From NCBI RefSeq assembly GCF_900015215.1, contig NZ_LN555523.1, positions 2,383,682-2,442,689 on the forward strand: a stretch of DNA of 59,008 nucleotides. The letters run 5' to 3'. The translations under genes and the position numbers were made by a program. Under the pieces are notes generated by a model that was not told the origin of the DNA, did no database searches, and was given only the letters and a program-made list of their open reading frames with translations. Below, one piece after another: positions 39,917 through 48,982 of this stretch; position 1 is the first letter of the stretch; every line of letters starts with the position of its first letter. This DNA is from Romboutsia ilealis (lineage in GTDB: Bacteria > Bacillota > Clostridia > Peptostreptococcales > Peptostreptococcaceae).

Positions 39917-40876
39917 TTATTTATTATATTTTACTTTTGTCCAGTTTATTTTGTCCATATATTCTTTAACTAATTCATGAGACATATCTGGATGTATTGT
40001 TTCTTCTGTAGATATAGTTATTGTTGACATAGTTATTGCATATTTTACAGTATCTACTATATTTTTATTATTCATATATCCATTAGCTATACCTGCAACA
40101 AAAGAATCACCTGCACCTGTAACATTAACTACAGATACATCGTTGGCTTTTATTTTTCCTTCTTCTATACCATTATTATAGTATATTCCATCTGCATCTA
40201 ATGTTATAAATACATTTTTTATGCCTAAATCTATAAAATATTTCCCTGCTTTTCTTAAATCTTCATCATCTTTAATTTTAAATCCGCACATTATTTCAGC
40301 TTCATATCTATTCGGCTTTATAGTATGGAAATATTTAATTAGATGCTTTATATTTTTTGCTTTAGCAGCTGATACTGGGTCTAATATAAATTTAGTATTT
40401 CCACTAAATGTTTTTATTATATATTCAACTATATCAGGTCTATCTGAATCTAGTATCATATATTCTGAGTTTTTTATTATTTCTGATTTTGAATCTATAA
40501 AATCTGTAGTAAACATATCTATTATCTTCATATCAACTACAGCAGATACCATTTCACCTTGCTCATCTAAAATAGCCATATAAGTAGGTGTATGCCCACC
40601 CTTAACTACTAAAGATTCACTCATATCGTACTTCATTATTTCAGAATGTTCCATCATTCTATTTCCAGTTTCATCATCACCTAGAATAGATATAAATTTA
40701 GTATTAACACCTACTCTTGCCATACATTCAGCGATATTTCTACAAACGCCTCCAAAAGAAGTCTTTACTTTACCAGGATTAGAATCATTGCATCTATAAT
40801 TTCTATCTGTAAAACCACAAATATCAAAAACCGATACTCCAAAAACTAATGCATAAGGCTGTCCATTTTCCATCAT
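39917..40876 (-). CDS. PfkB-family carbohydrate kinase (pseudouridine kinase-like)
   Basis: Ribokinase-fold sugar or nucleoside kinase. 319 residues. DSNPGKVKTSFGGVCRNIAE (about 31-50), LDPVSAAKAK and the catalytic-base motif NVTGAGDSF (about 250-258) are clear. The DSNPGK...GGV.RNIA and DPVSA patterns resemble E. coli PsuK more than ribokinase, so pseudouridine kinase is the best guess. No psuG lies next to it. Start ATG at 40876 follows GGGAGGG. Appears monocistronic. Confidence 0.82.
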   Translation of the reverse strand: MMENGQPYALVFGVSVFDICGFTDRNYRCNDSNPGKVKTSFGGVCRNIAECMARVGVNTKFISILGDDETGNRMMEHSEIMKYDMSESLVVKGGHTPTYMAILDEQGEMVSAVVDMKIIDMFTTDFIDSKSEIIKNSEYMILDSDRPDIVEYIIKTFSGNTKFILDPVSAAKAKNIKHLIKYFHTIKPNRYEAEIMCGFKIKDDEDLRKAGKYFIDLGIKNVFITLDADGIYYNNGIEEGKIKANDVSVVNVTGAGDSFVAGIANGYMNNKNIVDTVKYAITMSTITISTEETIHPDMSHELVKEYMDKINWTKVKYNK

Positions 40877-40977
40877 CGTTGTCTACCCTCCCTAAGAATC
40901 ACCTTCCTATTTTATCATATTCTTATTAGTTTTTTCTATATATTTTATACATTAATATTATTTATATATATTTTTAC

Positions 40978-41054
40978 AAAAAAATTCGCTTTGCTCATGT
41001 CACCAGCGATGCCTCCTTGCTACCGCTACGGATGTATCCGTTGCTCAAAAAAAA
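40978..41054. repeat. terminator-associated hairpin repeat, copy 5 (short form)
   Basis: Most diverged copy: ATTCGCTTTGCTCATG, CACCAGCGATGCC...GGATGTATCCGTTGCTCA, then an A-run merging with the metH terminator. Lacks the TTGAG hairpins, like copy 3. Substitutions in AGCG/CGTT keep pairing through a G-U pair. Confidence 0.75.
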
Positions 41055-41074
41055 TAGGGAAAATTCCCTATTTT
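41049..41074 (-). terminator. metH terminator
   Basis: Inverted repeat aaataggga / tccctattt with a run of eight T on the minus strand; abuts repeat copy 5 and the metH stop. Confidence 0.8.
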
Positions 41075-41076
41075 CT

Positions 41077-43467
41077 TTAATTAAAGTTCAATTTTGCTAT
41101 TTCTACTGCCGATTTTGCATCTTTTGAATAATAATCAGCCCCCATATCTTTTGCATATTCTTCAGTAAGAACAGCTCCTCCTACAAATACTTTTGTATTT
41201 AATCCTTCTTTTCTTAGTGCATCTATAGTTTCTTTCATGCTATGAACGGTTGTAGTCATTAATGCACTCAACCCAACTAATTGTATGTTATTTTTCTTTG
41301 AGTGATTTACAACTTCTTCTATAGGTACATCTTTACCTAGATCAATTACTTCATATCCATAGTTTTCTAGCATTATCTTTACTATATTTTTACCTATGTC
41401 GTGAATATCTCCTTTTACAGTTGCTACTATTATTTTTCCTTTTGATACTATATTGGTATTATTCTTTGCTAAAGTCTCTTTTATAGTATTCAAAGAAACT
41501 TTTACAGTTTCTGCTGACTGTATTAATTGAGGCAAGAATATTTCACCTTTATCATATTTTTTTCCTACCATATCTAAAGATGGAATTAAAACTTCATCTA
41601 ATACATAATTTTCATCGTACTCTTTCAAAAGATTTAATGTAGCATCTTTTGCATTTTCTTTTAAACCATGCTCTACTATGCTCTCTAAAGATAAATCATT
41701 TTTTCTATCATTAGTGGCTTTAATAATATTATTTTGCTTACAATCACTATACTTCTCTATGTATTTTACACAACCTTTATCTATATTGTTTATAACTTTA
41801 AATGCATTTATGGTTTCCATTATTCCCTCTTCATTAGGATTTATTATTGGTAAATCTAATCCTGCAGATAAAGCTAAATTTAAGTATGTATTATTTAAAG
41901 CCCTTCTATTTGGAACACCAAACGATATATTCGATACTCCTAATATAGTTTTTACCCCTAATTTTTCTTTTACCATCTTAATGCATTTTAGAGTTTCTAA
42001 TGCTTCTTCTTGTTGAGCTGAAACTGTTAATGAAAGACAATCTATAAATATATCTTCTCTCTTTATTCCATAAGATAATGCCTTATTTACTATTTTTTCT
42101 GCAATTTTAAATCTACCTTCTGCTGTACTTGGTATACCTTTTTCATCTAAAGTAAGACCAACTATACATGCTCCATATTTTTTTACTATAGGCAATATAG
42201 CATTAAGTAATTCTTCTTTTCCATTTACAGAGTTTGCTATAGTTTTTCCATTATAATATCTTAAACCTTGCTCTAATGCCTCTATATTTGAAGAATCCAC
42301 TTGTAATGGAACATCTATAACTGACTGTATTTCTTTTATAACTTTTGGCATCATCCTTTTTTCGTCTATATTGGGTAATCCTATATTAACATTTAAAATA
42401 TCCGCTCCACCTTCTATTTGCTCTAATCCTAGATTTATTACGTAATCAAGATTTTCATTTATAAGAGACTCCTTTAGGAGCTTTCTACCTGTTGGGTTTA
42501 TTCTTTCACCTATAACTGTTGGAGCTTTTATTTCTATAAATTTTGATGGAGAGCATACTACACAACTATTATTTTTTTCTATTTCTACTTTTTTTAGAAT
42601 TGATATATTTTCTGAAATTTTCTTTATAAATTCTGGATTTGTTCCGCAACATCCACCTATTATAGATGCTCCTAATTGAGCAAATTTCTCAACCCCAATA
42701 AAAAATTCTTCAGCATCTACATTATATATTGCTTGACCATTAACTATTTCAGGAAGTCCTGCATTAGCTTGTACAATTATTGGAACCGTAGCCATTTTTG
42801 ATATCTTTTCTACTATAGGCATTAGCTGTTTGGGTCCTAATGAACAATTTACTCCTATAGCATCTACACCTAATCCCTCTATAGTTGCAACCATACTTTC
42901 TGGCATACAACCAGTAAAGCTTCTTCCATTTTCATCAAAAGTCATAGTACAAAATACTGGTAAATTTGTATTTTCCTTTGCAGCTAAAACAGCTGCTTTA
43001 GCTTCATATAAATCCATCATAGTTTCTATAATTATTAAATTTGCACCTGATTTTTCTCCTTGTATAGCTTGCCTTTTAAATATTTCGTATGCTCTATCAA
43101 AACTTAAAGTACCTATTGGCTCTAACATTTCTCCTATAGGTCCTAAATCTAATGCTACAAATCTAGGTTTAGACTTATCAGATTTTTCTATAGCCATCTT
43201 AGCCATATTTACAGCATTATCTACGATTTCTTCAACTGTGTATCCTAGTTTATCTAACTTAAGTTCGTTAGCTCCAAATGTATTAGTTGTTATTACATTT
43301 GAACCTGCTTCTAAATATAATCTATGTATATCTATTAGTTTATCTGGATTTTTAAATCCAAATACTTCTGGATTCTCACCTATTTGTAATCCCTTTTGTT
43401 GAAGCATAGTCCCCATAGCACCATCAAATATCAGTATATTATTTTTTATGTATTCTCTTACATCCAT
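41077..43467 (-). CDS. metH: cobalamin-dependent methionine synthase, without reactivation domain
   Basis: Transfers the methyl of methyltetrahydrofolate through cobalamin to homocysteine. 796 residues from ATG 43467 with AGAGGGTG upstream. Order: homocysteine-binding barrel (start FDGAMGTMLQ; zinc cysteines in GVNCSLGP and GGCCGTNP), folate-binding barrel (from VIGERINPTGR, about 318), helical cap, and B12-binding domain with GDIHDIGKNIV (cobalamin His). It stops after the B12 domain; the SAM-binding reactivation domain is on the next gene upstream. Overlaps that gene by 29 nt. Confidence 0.95.
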   Translation of the reverse strand: MDVREYIKNNILIFDGAMGTMLQQKGLQIGENPEVFGFKNPDKLIDIHRLYLEAGSNVITTNTFGANELKLDKLGYTVEEIVDNAVNMAKMAIEKSDKSKPRFVALDLGPIGEMLEPIGTLSFDRAYEIFKRQAIQGEKSGANLIIIETMMDLYEAKAAVLAAKENTNLPVFCTMTFDENGRSFTGCMPESMVATIEGLGVDAIGVNCSLGPKQLMPIVEKISKMATVPIIVQANAGLPEIVNGQAIYNVDAEEFFIGVEKFAQLGASIIGGCCGTNPEFIKKISENISILKKVEIEKNNSCVVCSPSKFIEIKAPTVIGERINPTGRKLLKESLINENLDYVINLGLEQIEGGADILNVNIGLPNIDEKRMMPKVIKEIQSVIDVPLQVDSSNIEALEQGLRYYNGKTIANSVNGKEELLNAILPIVKKYGACIVGLTLDEKGIPSTAEGRFKIAEKIVNKALSYGIKREDIFIDCLSLTVSAQQEEALETLKCIKMVKEKLGVKTILGVSNISFGVPNRRALNNTYLNLALSAGLDLPIINPNEEGIMETINAFKVINNIDKGCVKYIEKYSDCKQNNIIKATNDRKNDLSLESIVEHGLKENAKDATLNLLKEYDENYVLDEVLIPSLDMVGKKYDKGEIFLPQLIQSAETVKVSLNTIKETLAKNNTNIVSKGKIIVATVKGDIHDIGKNIVKIMLENYGYEVIDLGKDVPIEEVVNHSKKNNIQLVGLSALMTTTVHSMKETIDALRKEGLNTKVFVGGAVLTEEYAKDMGADYYSKDAKSAVEIAKLNFN

Positions 43468-44161
43468 AATTATCACCCTCTTTTTTATATTTGCAGGTAT
43501 TATAGTTAGAACATTCTAAACACGATTTTTGTTTATACGTTTTTTTATTTTCTGTTATACCTATTATTGCAATAACTGATTTTCTAGGTATCATAATTTT
43601 ATCTTTAGTTATAGTTAAACCTATTTTCTTCGATGTATTTAATAAATTTATAATATCTTCATTTATATGTATTGGTAAATCTCCATAGCCTGGACTATAT
43701 CTATTAGTTATGTATTTGCCTTCTTTTCTTAATTTCTCTTCTATGTTACGTTGTAGTATATCACAAAATTCTTCTATTGCTGTGGTTGCACAAGCATCAA
43801 TTATAATGCTTTTTGTAAGATTTGAGTATGAATTTATTTTGATTTGCTTTTCTATATCTATTCCTAAAGTAGTTGATAGTACAATGCATTGTCTACAACT
43901 ATCTAATAGTTTACATAAATCTTTGCTTTTTATAGATATGTTACTATCTTTAAATTTTATTTGGTAGCTATTATCTATCTTCTCTTTTAATATAGAATAA
44001 ACCCCCAAAGTATATCGAGGGTTTATTTTTTCTTTAGTTATTTTTATGCACTCATCTATTATGTAGTCTAATTTTTCATCTATATGTTGACCATTGTATT
44101 CTAAATATCTTAAAACTTCCTTTTTATCTATATCTATTGAATTAACAAAGTTTCTTTCCAA
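43439..44161 (-). CDS. separate methionine synthase reactivation-domain protein
   Basis: Stand-alone version of the MetH C-terminal activation domain, which binds SAM to remethylate oxidised cobalamin. 240 residues. The SAM-binding motif RYSPGYGDLPI is intact; a Cys-rich tail (CLECSNYNTCKYKKEGDNYGC) is added at the C terminus. Start is TTG at 44161; GGAG lies at the end of luxS. Its gene overlaps metH, fitting one split enzyme. Confidence 0.85.
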   Translation of the reverse strand: MERNFVNSIDIDKKEVLRYLEYNGQHIDEKLDYIIDECIKITKEKINPRYTLGVYSILKEKIDNSYQIKFKDSNISIKSKDLCKLLDSCRQCIVLSTTLGIDIEKQIKINSYSNLTKSIIIDACATTAIEEFCDILQRNIEEKLRKEGKYITNRYSPGYGDLPIHINEDIINLLNTSKKIGLTITKDKIMIPRKSVIAIIGITENKKTYKQKSCLECSNYNTCKYKKEGDNYGCKRIHKK

Positions 44162-44166
44162 TTTAA

Positions 44167-44622
44167 TTAATCTCCATATATATTAAGAGAGAATCCCTTT
44201 TCTAGAACTTCTTTTGCATATTCTTTAGCACCAAATAAAGATAAATCCTTGTAGTTTCCACATTCTACTCTAGTAGCTGCTGGTATTTCAGTTGCTTCTA
44301 AAACCATTTTTAATGCTTTTTCTAATCCATCTTTAACTGTTTGTGATTCAACTTCTCCCCACATTATTAAATAAAATCCAGTTCTGCATCCCATTGGAGA
44401 TAAATCAATTATATCATCTAAAGTTTCTCTTAAATAAGTAGCTAATAAATGCTCTAATCCGTGCATTGCTGCTGTTCCAAAAGCTTCTTCATTTGGTTGT
44501 AAAAATCTTAAATCAAATTTTGTAACCTTATCTCCTTTAGCCCCTTTAAGTTCACAACATTTTCTTATATAAGGAGCTTTTACTTTTGTATGATCTAGTT
44601 TAAAACTTTCTACTTTTTGCAT
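44167..44622 (-). CDS. luxS: S-ribosylhomocysteine lyase LuxS
   Basis: Cleaves S-ribosylhomocysteine to homocysteine and the autoinducer-2 precursor. 151 residues from ATG 44622; the in-frame ATG at 44637 itself contains the GGAGG site and is not the start. Zinc ligands His54 and His58 (HGLEH) and Cys121 (ECGNYKDL), catalytic Cys79 (SPMGCRTGFY). First gene of luxS-activation protein-metH, which would turn the homocysteine released here straight into methionine. Confidence 0.96.
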   Translation of the reverse strand: MQKVESFKLDHTKVKAPYIRKCCELKGAKGDKVTKFDLRFLQPNEEAFGTAAMHGLEHLLATYLRETLDDIIDLSPMGCRTGFYLIMWGEVESQTVKDGLEKALKMVLEATEIPAATRVECGNYKDLSLFGAKEYAKEVLEKGFSLNIYGD

Positions 44623-44783
44623 TTTATTATCCTCCATAATTTATTTTATATTATACATAAATACTTATATATTTTCCTATTTCAAACAATACATCTACAT
44701 ATTATTCTATGTTTCACGTTTAACGAAAAATATAATTCATATAACTGTTTTTCAATATTTATATTTAATTCTATTTATTTTCA

Positions 44784-44812
44784 TTGTTTCCTTTAAATAA
44801 GTTTGTTATAAT
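44784..44812 (+). promoter_or_regulatory. sigma-A promoter of the ttcA-like gene
   Basis: Plus strand TTGTTT (44784-44789), 17-bp spacer, TATAAT (44807-44812), about 43 nt before the start codon. Confidence 0.7.
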
Positions 44813-44855
44813 GTTTTGAGTTATTTTTACTTACATTTTATATGGAGGACATAAT

Positions 44856-45581
44856 ATGACTATGCAAAAACTTCTTAGTAAGGCTCGTAAAGCTATACAA
44901 GATTTTGATATGATACAAAAAAATGATAAAATAGCCGTAGGTCTTTCTGGTGGAAAGGATAGTTTAACATTACTTCACATACTAAAAAACTATCAAAGAT
45001 TTTCTCCTCAGAAATTTGAACTTATCGCTATAACTTTAAATCCTGGTGGAGTAGATAATTCTCCATTATATAAACTATGTAAGGATTTAGATATAGAATT
45101 TCATGAAGTGCAAACAGATATAAAAGAAATAGTTTTTGATATAAGAAAAGAAAAAAATCCATGCTCATTATGTGCTAATTTAAGAAGGGGTGCATTAAAT
45201 GATACAGCTAAAAAATTAGGTTGTACTAAGGTTGCACTTGGACATCACAAAGATGATGCGATAGAAACATTTATAATGTCTTTATTCTATGAAGGAAGAG
45301 TAAATTGTTTTTCACCAAAAACATATCTAGATAAACAAGGCATAACAGTAATAAGACCTATGGTTTACATTGAAGAATATATGACTAAAAAAGCAACTAA
45401 AGAATTTAATTATCCAGTTATAGTTAACCCTTGTCCTGCTAATGGTAGTACAAAAAGACAAGATGTTAAAGAACTTTTAGCTCAATTAAATAGTACTATG
45501 CCTGGTGTTAAGAAAAACATATTTGGTGCTTTGAATAATAGTGAGAAGCTATTTATATGGGATAAGGATAAAATTAAATAA
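44856..45581 (+). CDS. TtcA/TtuA-family tRNA thiolation protein
   Basis: ATP-pyrophosphatase that activates a tRNA base for sulfur transfer, probably using a 4Fe-4S cluster. 241 residues. PP-loop SGGKDS (31-36), CSLCANLRRG with the CxxC pair, GHHKDDAIET, and a third cysteine in VNPCPANGSTKR. E. coli TtcA thiolates C32. The clostridial group is similar but the target is unproven. Start ATG at 44856 follows GGAGGA. Monocistronic. Confidence 0.85.
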   Translation: MTMQKLLSKARKAIQDFDMIQKNDKIAVGLSGGKDSLTLLHILKNYQRFSPQKFELIAITLNPGGVDNSPLYKLCKDLDIEFHEVQTDIKEIVFDIRKEKNPCSLCANLRRGALNDTAKKLGCTKVALGHHKDDAIETFIMSLFYEGRVNCFSPKTYLDKQGITVIRPMVYIEEYMTKKATKEFNYPVIVNPCPANGSTKRQDVKELLAQLNSTMPGVKKNIFGALNNSEKLFIWDKDKIK

Positions 45582-45597
45582 TTTTATCCTTTTTTTA
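45565..45597 (+). terminator. terminator of the ttcA-like gene
   Basis: Arms 45565-45574 and 45581-45590, with the stop codon in the loop, followed by a run of T on the plus strand. Confidence 0.75.
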
Positions 45598-45645
45598 TAA
45601 AAATTTATACATCTTTATTCTTAATTATAATTTATTATTATACAT

Positions 45646-45678
45646 AGAAAAAATTCTATTAAAATTAATAGGATTTCT
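45646..45678 (-). terminator. YitT-gene terminator
   Basis: Inverted repeat aaattctatta / taataggattt with one mismatch and a T-run on the minus strand, just after the stop. Confidence 0.5.
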
Positions 45679-45682
45679 TACT

Positions 45683-46330
45683 CTATGCTGCTTTTTCACT
45701 TTTTAGTTCTATTTTATTAGATTTTACCTTCTCTATTTTAGCTATTACAGCGTCTACTATTAATCCATTTGCTATAACAGCTAACAATGAATATATACCT
45801 TTATCTAACCCAAATGTTACTCCACCACATACTACAACAAATAAATCTACTAATAATAATGATATTCCTATATTAAAGGTAGAGTATTTATTTAATATTT
45901 TAGCAAGTATATCAGTTCCTCCAGTAGAAGCATTAATAGCAAATGCTATCCCTAATCCTGTTGCTATTATTATAGTTCCAAACATTATTGCTAAAAGCAT
46001 GTTAGTTGTTAATGCATACGAATGAAGTACTTTCTCCATAAAATCCATTACAAATGACAACATAAAACTAGCGTATATAGTTTTAAATCCAAAATCCCCG
46101 CCTATTAAAATAAACGATATAGCAAATAATATTATGTTTCCTATCATGATTATTGTTCCAACTGATAAACTAGGTATATAATGACTAATTACTAGAGCCA
46201 TTCCACTTAAACCTCCACCGGCGATTTCATTCGGTGCATAAAAATATTGTATTCCAAAAGCAACTAGTACAACACCTAAAGTTAGTAAAGTATATTCTTT
46301 TGCTATATCAGCGAAATTATTTTTCTTCAT
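45683..46330 (-). CDS. YitT-family membrane protein
   Basis: 215 residues with five to six hydrophobic segments. The N-terminal half matches the YitT membrane domain (APNEIAGGGLSGMALVI, and AFAINASTGGTDILAKILNKY with the conserved STGGTDIL). The C-terminal DUF2179 domain of many relatives is missing, replaced by a short Lys-rich tail. The transport function is unproven. Ends at its own terminator, facing the ttcA-like gene. Confidence 0.82.
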   Translation of the reverse strand: MKKNNFADIAKEYTLLTLGVVLVAFGIQYFYAPNEIAGGGLSGMALVISHYIPSLSVGTIIMIGNIILFAISFILIGGDFGFKTIYASFMLSFVMDFMEKVLHSYALTTNMLLAIMFGTIIIATGLGIAFAINASTGGTDILAKILNKYSTFNIGISLLLVDLFVVVCGGVTFGLDKGIYSLLAVIANGLIVDAVIAKIEKVKSNKIELKSEKAA

Positions 46331-46429
46331 ATCCTTCTCTCCATATAATAACTATTTTAAATTTGCTTAATTATTATATTACTTTTTCTAAATTAAAACA
46401 ATTAATTTGGAAACAATTACAATTTTTTA

Positions 46430-47062
46430 TCACAACTTGTCATTCTTTATATCTAAACGCTCTATTCTATACCCAATTTCTTTATTCGCTAGTCTATAAG
46501 CTTCTTTTATCATTTCCTCTTCACTTTTATCTGTTCCTAGTAAATAATCTATTGTTATTTGATTTCTGTCTTCAAAATACTTTTCTAAAATACTTTTTTC
46601 TATATCATCTTGTGATGCTATAGAATAGTCATCTAATATATGTTTAACTATAAATCCATTGTCTACTAAAGCTCGTCCCACTAATATACTTCTATGACAT
46701 CTAATTGGATCCTGCATAGCCCCTAAAAGTGCTATTCTATATCCTTTTTCACATCCAATTTTTAGTCGTTTTATTCCATTTTTAAAATCTTCCTCATATA
46801 TAACTTTTTCAAAATCTGAATAACCCTCATTATTATATGACTCTTTATTTTCTCTCTTTGCAGCGAATTCCTTAGCCATATAAATATATACGAAACCTTC
46901 ATTTATCAATGTCTGTCTTATTGTTTCTTTATTATATTGAACATTATATTTTGAATACGGAGTTCCTCTAATATCTACAACACAATTTATATTATAATAT
47001 CTTAACATATCTATTAACTTCTCTACATTATAATTTGAATGTCCTATAGTAAATATTTCCAT
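46430..47062 (-). CDS. DUF488 family protein
   Basis: 210 residues, cytoplasmic. TIGHSNYNVEKLIDML at the N terminus, VVDIRGTPYSKYN, KEFAAKRE, and LGAMQDPIRCHRSILVGRAL (about 113-132) with the conserved Cys-His-Arg are typical of DUF488, whose role is unknown. Start ATG at 47062 follows AAGGAG. I see no strong terminator between it and the YitT gene. Confidence 0.82.
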   Translation of the reverse strand: MEIFTIGHSNYNVEKLIDMLRYYNINCVVDIRGTPYSKYNVQYNKETIRQTLINEGFVYIYMAKEFAAKRENKESYNNEGYSDFEKVIYEEDFKNGIKRLKIGCEKGYRIALLGAMQDPIRCHRSILVGRALVDNGFIVKHILDDYSIASQDDIEKSILEKYFEDRNQITIDYLLGTDKSEEEMIKEAYRLANKEIGYRIERLDIKNDKL

Positions 47063-47125
47063 ATATTTCTCCTTGTTTCTTATTATTCTATATTAGTATT
47101 ATACCTTATACCATATTATATAAAC

Positions 47126-47158
47126 TAAAAAACCATACCTTTAAAGGTACGGCTTTTT
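47126..47158 (-). terminator. yjdM terminator
   Basis: Inverted repeat aaaccatacc / ggtacggcttt (G-U pairs on the minus strand) with a T-run. Confidence 0.75.
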
Positions 47159-47176
47159 AATTTATATAATATTAGA

Positions 47177-47518
47177 TTATGCTTTTTTAACAACTGAAGA
47201 TTTTAACTTCATAGCTCCAAATCCATCTATCTTGCATTCTATATCGTGTCCATCTGCTGCATCAGGAACTAAACGTATGTTTTTTACTTTTGTTCCTATT
47301 TTTATAGACGATGATGCTCCTTTTACTTTAAGGTCTTTAACTACTGTTACAGAATCTCCATCATTTAATACATTTCCGTTTACATCTTTTATAACATTTT
47401 CTTCTTCATTGCTTGACTCTGGTGACCATTCATATGCACATTCTGGACAAACTAATAGACTTCCATCTTCATAAGTATATTCTGAATTACATTTTGGGCA
47501 ATTTGGTAAGTTTTCCAT
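47177..47518 (-). CDS. yjdM: YjdM/PhnA-family zinc ribbon protein
   Basis: 113 residues from ATG 47518 ([10 protein letters not shown]) behind GGAGG; an earlier in-frame ATG at 47554 lacks a site. Zinc ribbon CPKC...CPEC (about 7-26), then the PhnA domain with [11 protein letters not shown] and [15 protein letters not shown]. Despite the old name PhnA it is not a phosphonate hydrolase; the role is unknown. Monocistronic with its own terminator. Confidence 0.88.
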   Translation of the reverse strand: MENLPNCPKCNSEYTYEDGSLLVCPECAYEWSPESSNEEENVIKDVNGNVLNDGDSVTVVKDLKVKGASSSIKIGTKVKNIRLVPDAADGHDIECKIDGFGAMKLKSSVVKKA

Positions 47519-47662
47519 ATTTAATTTCCTCCATCTACTGTTGTTATTCCCCATACGTTGGGATTCTTATAGTTCTATATAATATCACATTCTTATAATA
47601 TTGACAAACCTTGCGTTTATATGCGTTATTATAAATGATGTTAATCTAGTGTTTGATTATAC

Positions 47663-47706
47663 AAAAAAATAGGATAGATCAAATTTGACCTATCCTATTT
47701 TTTTAT
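47663..47706 (-). terminator. MFS-gene terminator
   Basis: Inverted repeat aaaataggatag-gatcaaa / tttgacctatccta with seven T on the minus strand. Confidence 0.8.
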
Positions 47707-47719
47707 ATATTGATAAAAC

Positions 47720-48982
47720 TTATTTTTGTGCGAACATTTTTTTTGCTTGTATTTGAGCATATAAATTTAATCCATATCCTACTACACCAACAACTATAAA
47801 TAAGATACATGAAGCTATTAACCCTATTTTGCTTGATATAGTTGAGAATAATAATGGTGAAATTGAACAACCTAATGCATAAGACATACCTACTTTTGCC
47901 ATTTTCATTGTTCCATCTTTTTGTCCAAATACATCTGCTGGCATAAATGCTGGTGCTGATGTTATCGTATATACAGTTAATCCTGAACATATAGGTACTA
48001 AGAATCCTATTGCACTTCCATTTGGCATAAATGCCATTATTAATAATGCTGCAATTGTAGATATTCCTGATATAACCATTGGAACAAATGATCCTAGTTT
48101 ATCGAATAATTTACCACCTGCTACATTACCTATTAAACATGCTACTCCGAATATTGAACCTGCAACTCCTAATTTTGCTGGTTCAAATCCTTTTTGTCCT
48201 AATACTGGTATTGCTTGTGTTGACACTGAAACAACTGCGAAGCACATTAATGCACATCCTGCACAGAAAATCCAGAATATTGGATTTTTATCATTTTCTT
48301 TATCTGATAAACCATCAAATTTTGCTCTTGCTGGTTTTCCATTTGACTTATTAGATGATGTTGCTACTACAACTTCGTCTGATTTTGGGAATCTTATAAA
48401 TAATAATGCTAGTGGCACACCTATTATTATAATAGCTGCTCCTAATGCTATATATGTTCCTCTCCATCCAAGGTTAGCTAATAAATTAACTGTTACTGGT
48501 TGTAAGAACACGTTACCTAATGATCCACCTGCTAATGCTATTCCTAATGCTGTACCTTTACCTTCGCCTGGGAACCAATGATCCATCATTATTGGTAATG
48601 ATAAAACTGTGAATAATATTGTACCTATTTGTGTACAGATTGCACTTGCATTAAACATTATCGCATTTTGAGCAAGCCCGTATGATGCGAATCCTAAACC
48701 AGCTATTGTTAATCCTAGTACATAGATGTATTTAATTTTTAACTTATCATACACTTTAGCTATTGCTGGATTGAATAATGCTGGAAGTGTTCCTGAAAAG
48801 TATAATAATGTAAATCCTATCTCACTTACTACACCTGATTGAGATACTGGTGTTTGCATCTGACTTTGTAAGTTTTGAGCTATACAATATGGTATTGCTT
48901 GAATTAACACACAAATGAATACTATAAAATATCTTTTATTTCTTTTTACATTTGTAGTTTTTACGTCTGTAGCTTGTTGCAT
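47720..48982 (-). CDS. MFS transporter (oxalate/formate antiporter-like)
   Basis: 420 residues with about 12 membrane segments and a polar central loop (about 205-235). The layout of a long first half with PALFNPAIAKVYDKLKIKYIYVLG, and the second-half GNVAGGKLFDKLG, fits the monocarboxylate/OFA branch of the major facilitator family. The substrate cannot be read. Start ATG at 48982 follows AAGGAGG. Stands alone between a terminator and a 1-kb intergenic region. Confidence 0.78.
   Translation of the reverse strand: MQQATDVKTTNVKRNKRYFIVFICVLIQAIPYCIAQNLQSQMQTPVSQSGVVSEIGFTLLYFSGTLPALFNPAIAKVYDKLKIKYIYVLGLTIAGLGFASYGLAQNAIMFNASAICTQIGTILFTVLSLPIMMDHWFPGEGKGTALGIALAGGSLGNVFLQPVTVNLLANLGWRGTYIALGAAIIIIGVPLALLFIRFPKSDEVVVATSSNKSNGKPARAKFDGLSDKENDKNPIFWIFCAGCALMCFAVVSVSTQAIPVLGQKGFEPAKLGVAGSIFGVACLIGNVAGGKLFDKLGSFVPMVISGISTIAALLIMAFMPNGSAIGFLVPICSGLTVYTITSAPAFMPADVFGQKDGTMKMAKVGMSYALGCSISPLLFSTISSKIGLIASCILFIVVGVVGYGLNLYAQIQAKKMFAQK

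Noticed and set aside
7369..41054. Interspersed repeats as CRISPR
   Set aside because: Copies are kilobases apart, not spaced regularly, and no cas gene is present.
44623..44783. SAM riboswitch or other S-box before luxS-metH
   Set aside because: The leader is short and AT-rich; none of the conserved S-box segments is present.
47703..47990. 95-codon minus-strand frame overlapping the MFS gene
   Set aside because: Out of frame with the intact transporter gene, with no ribosome binding site; a shadow frame.
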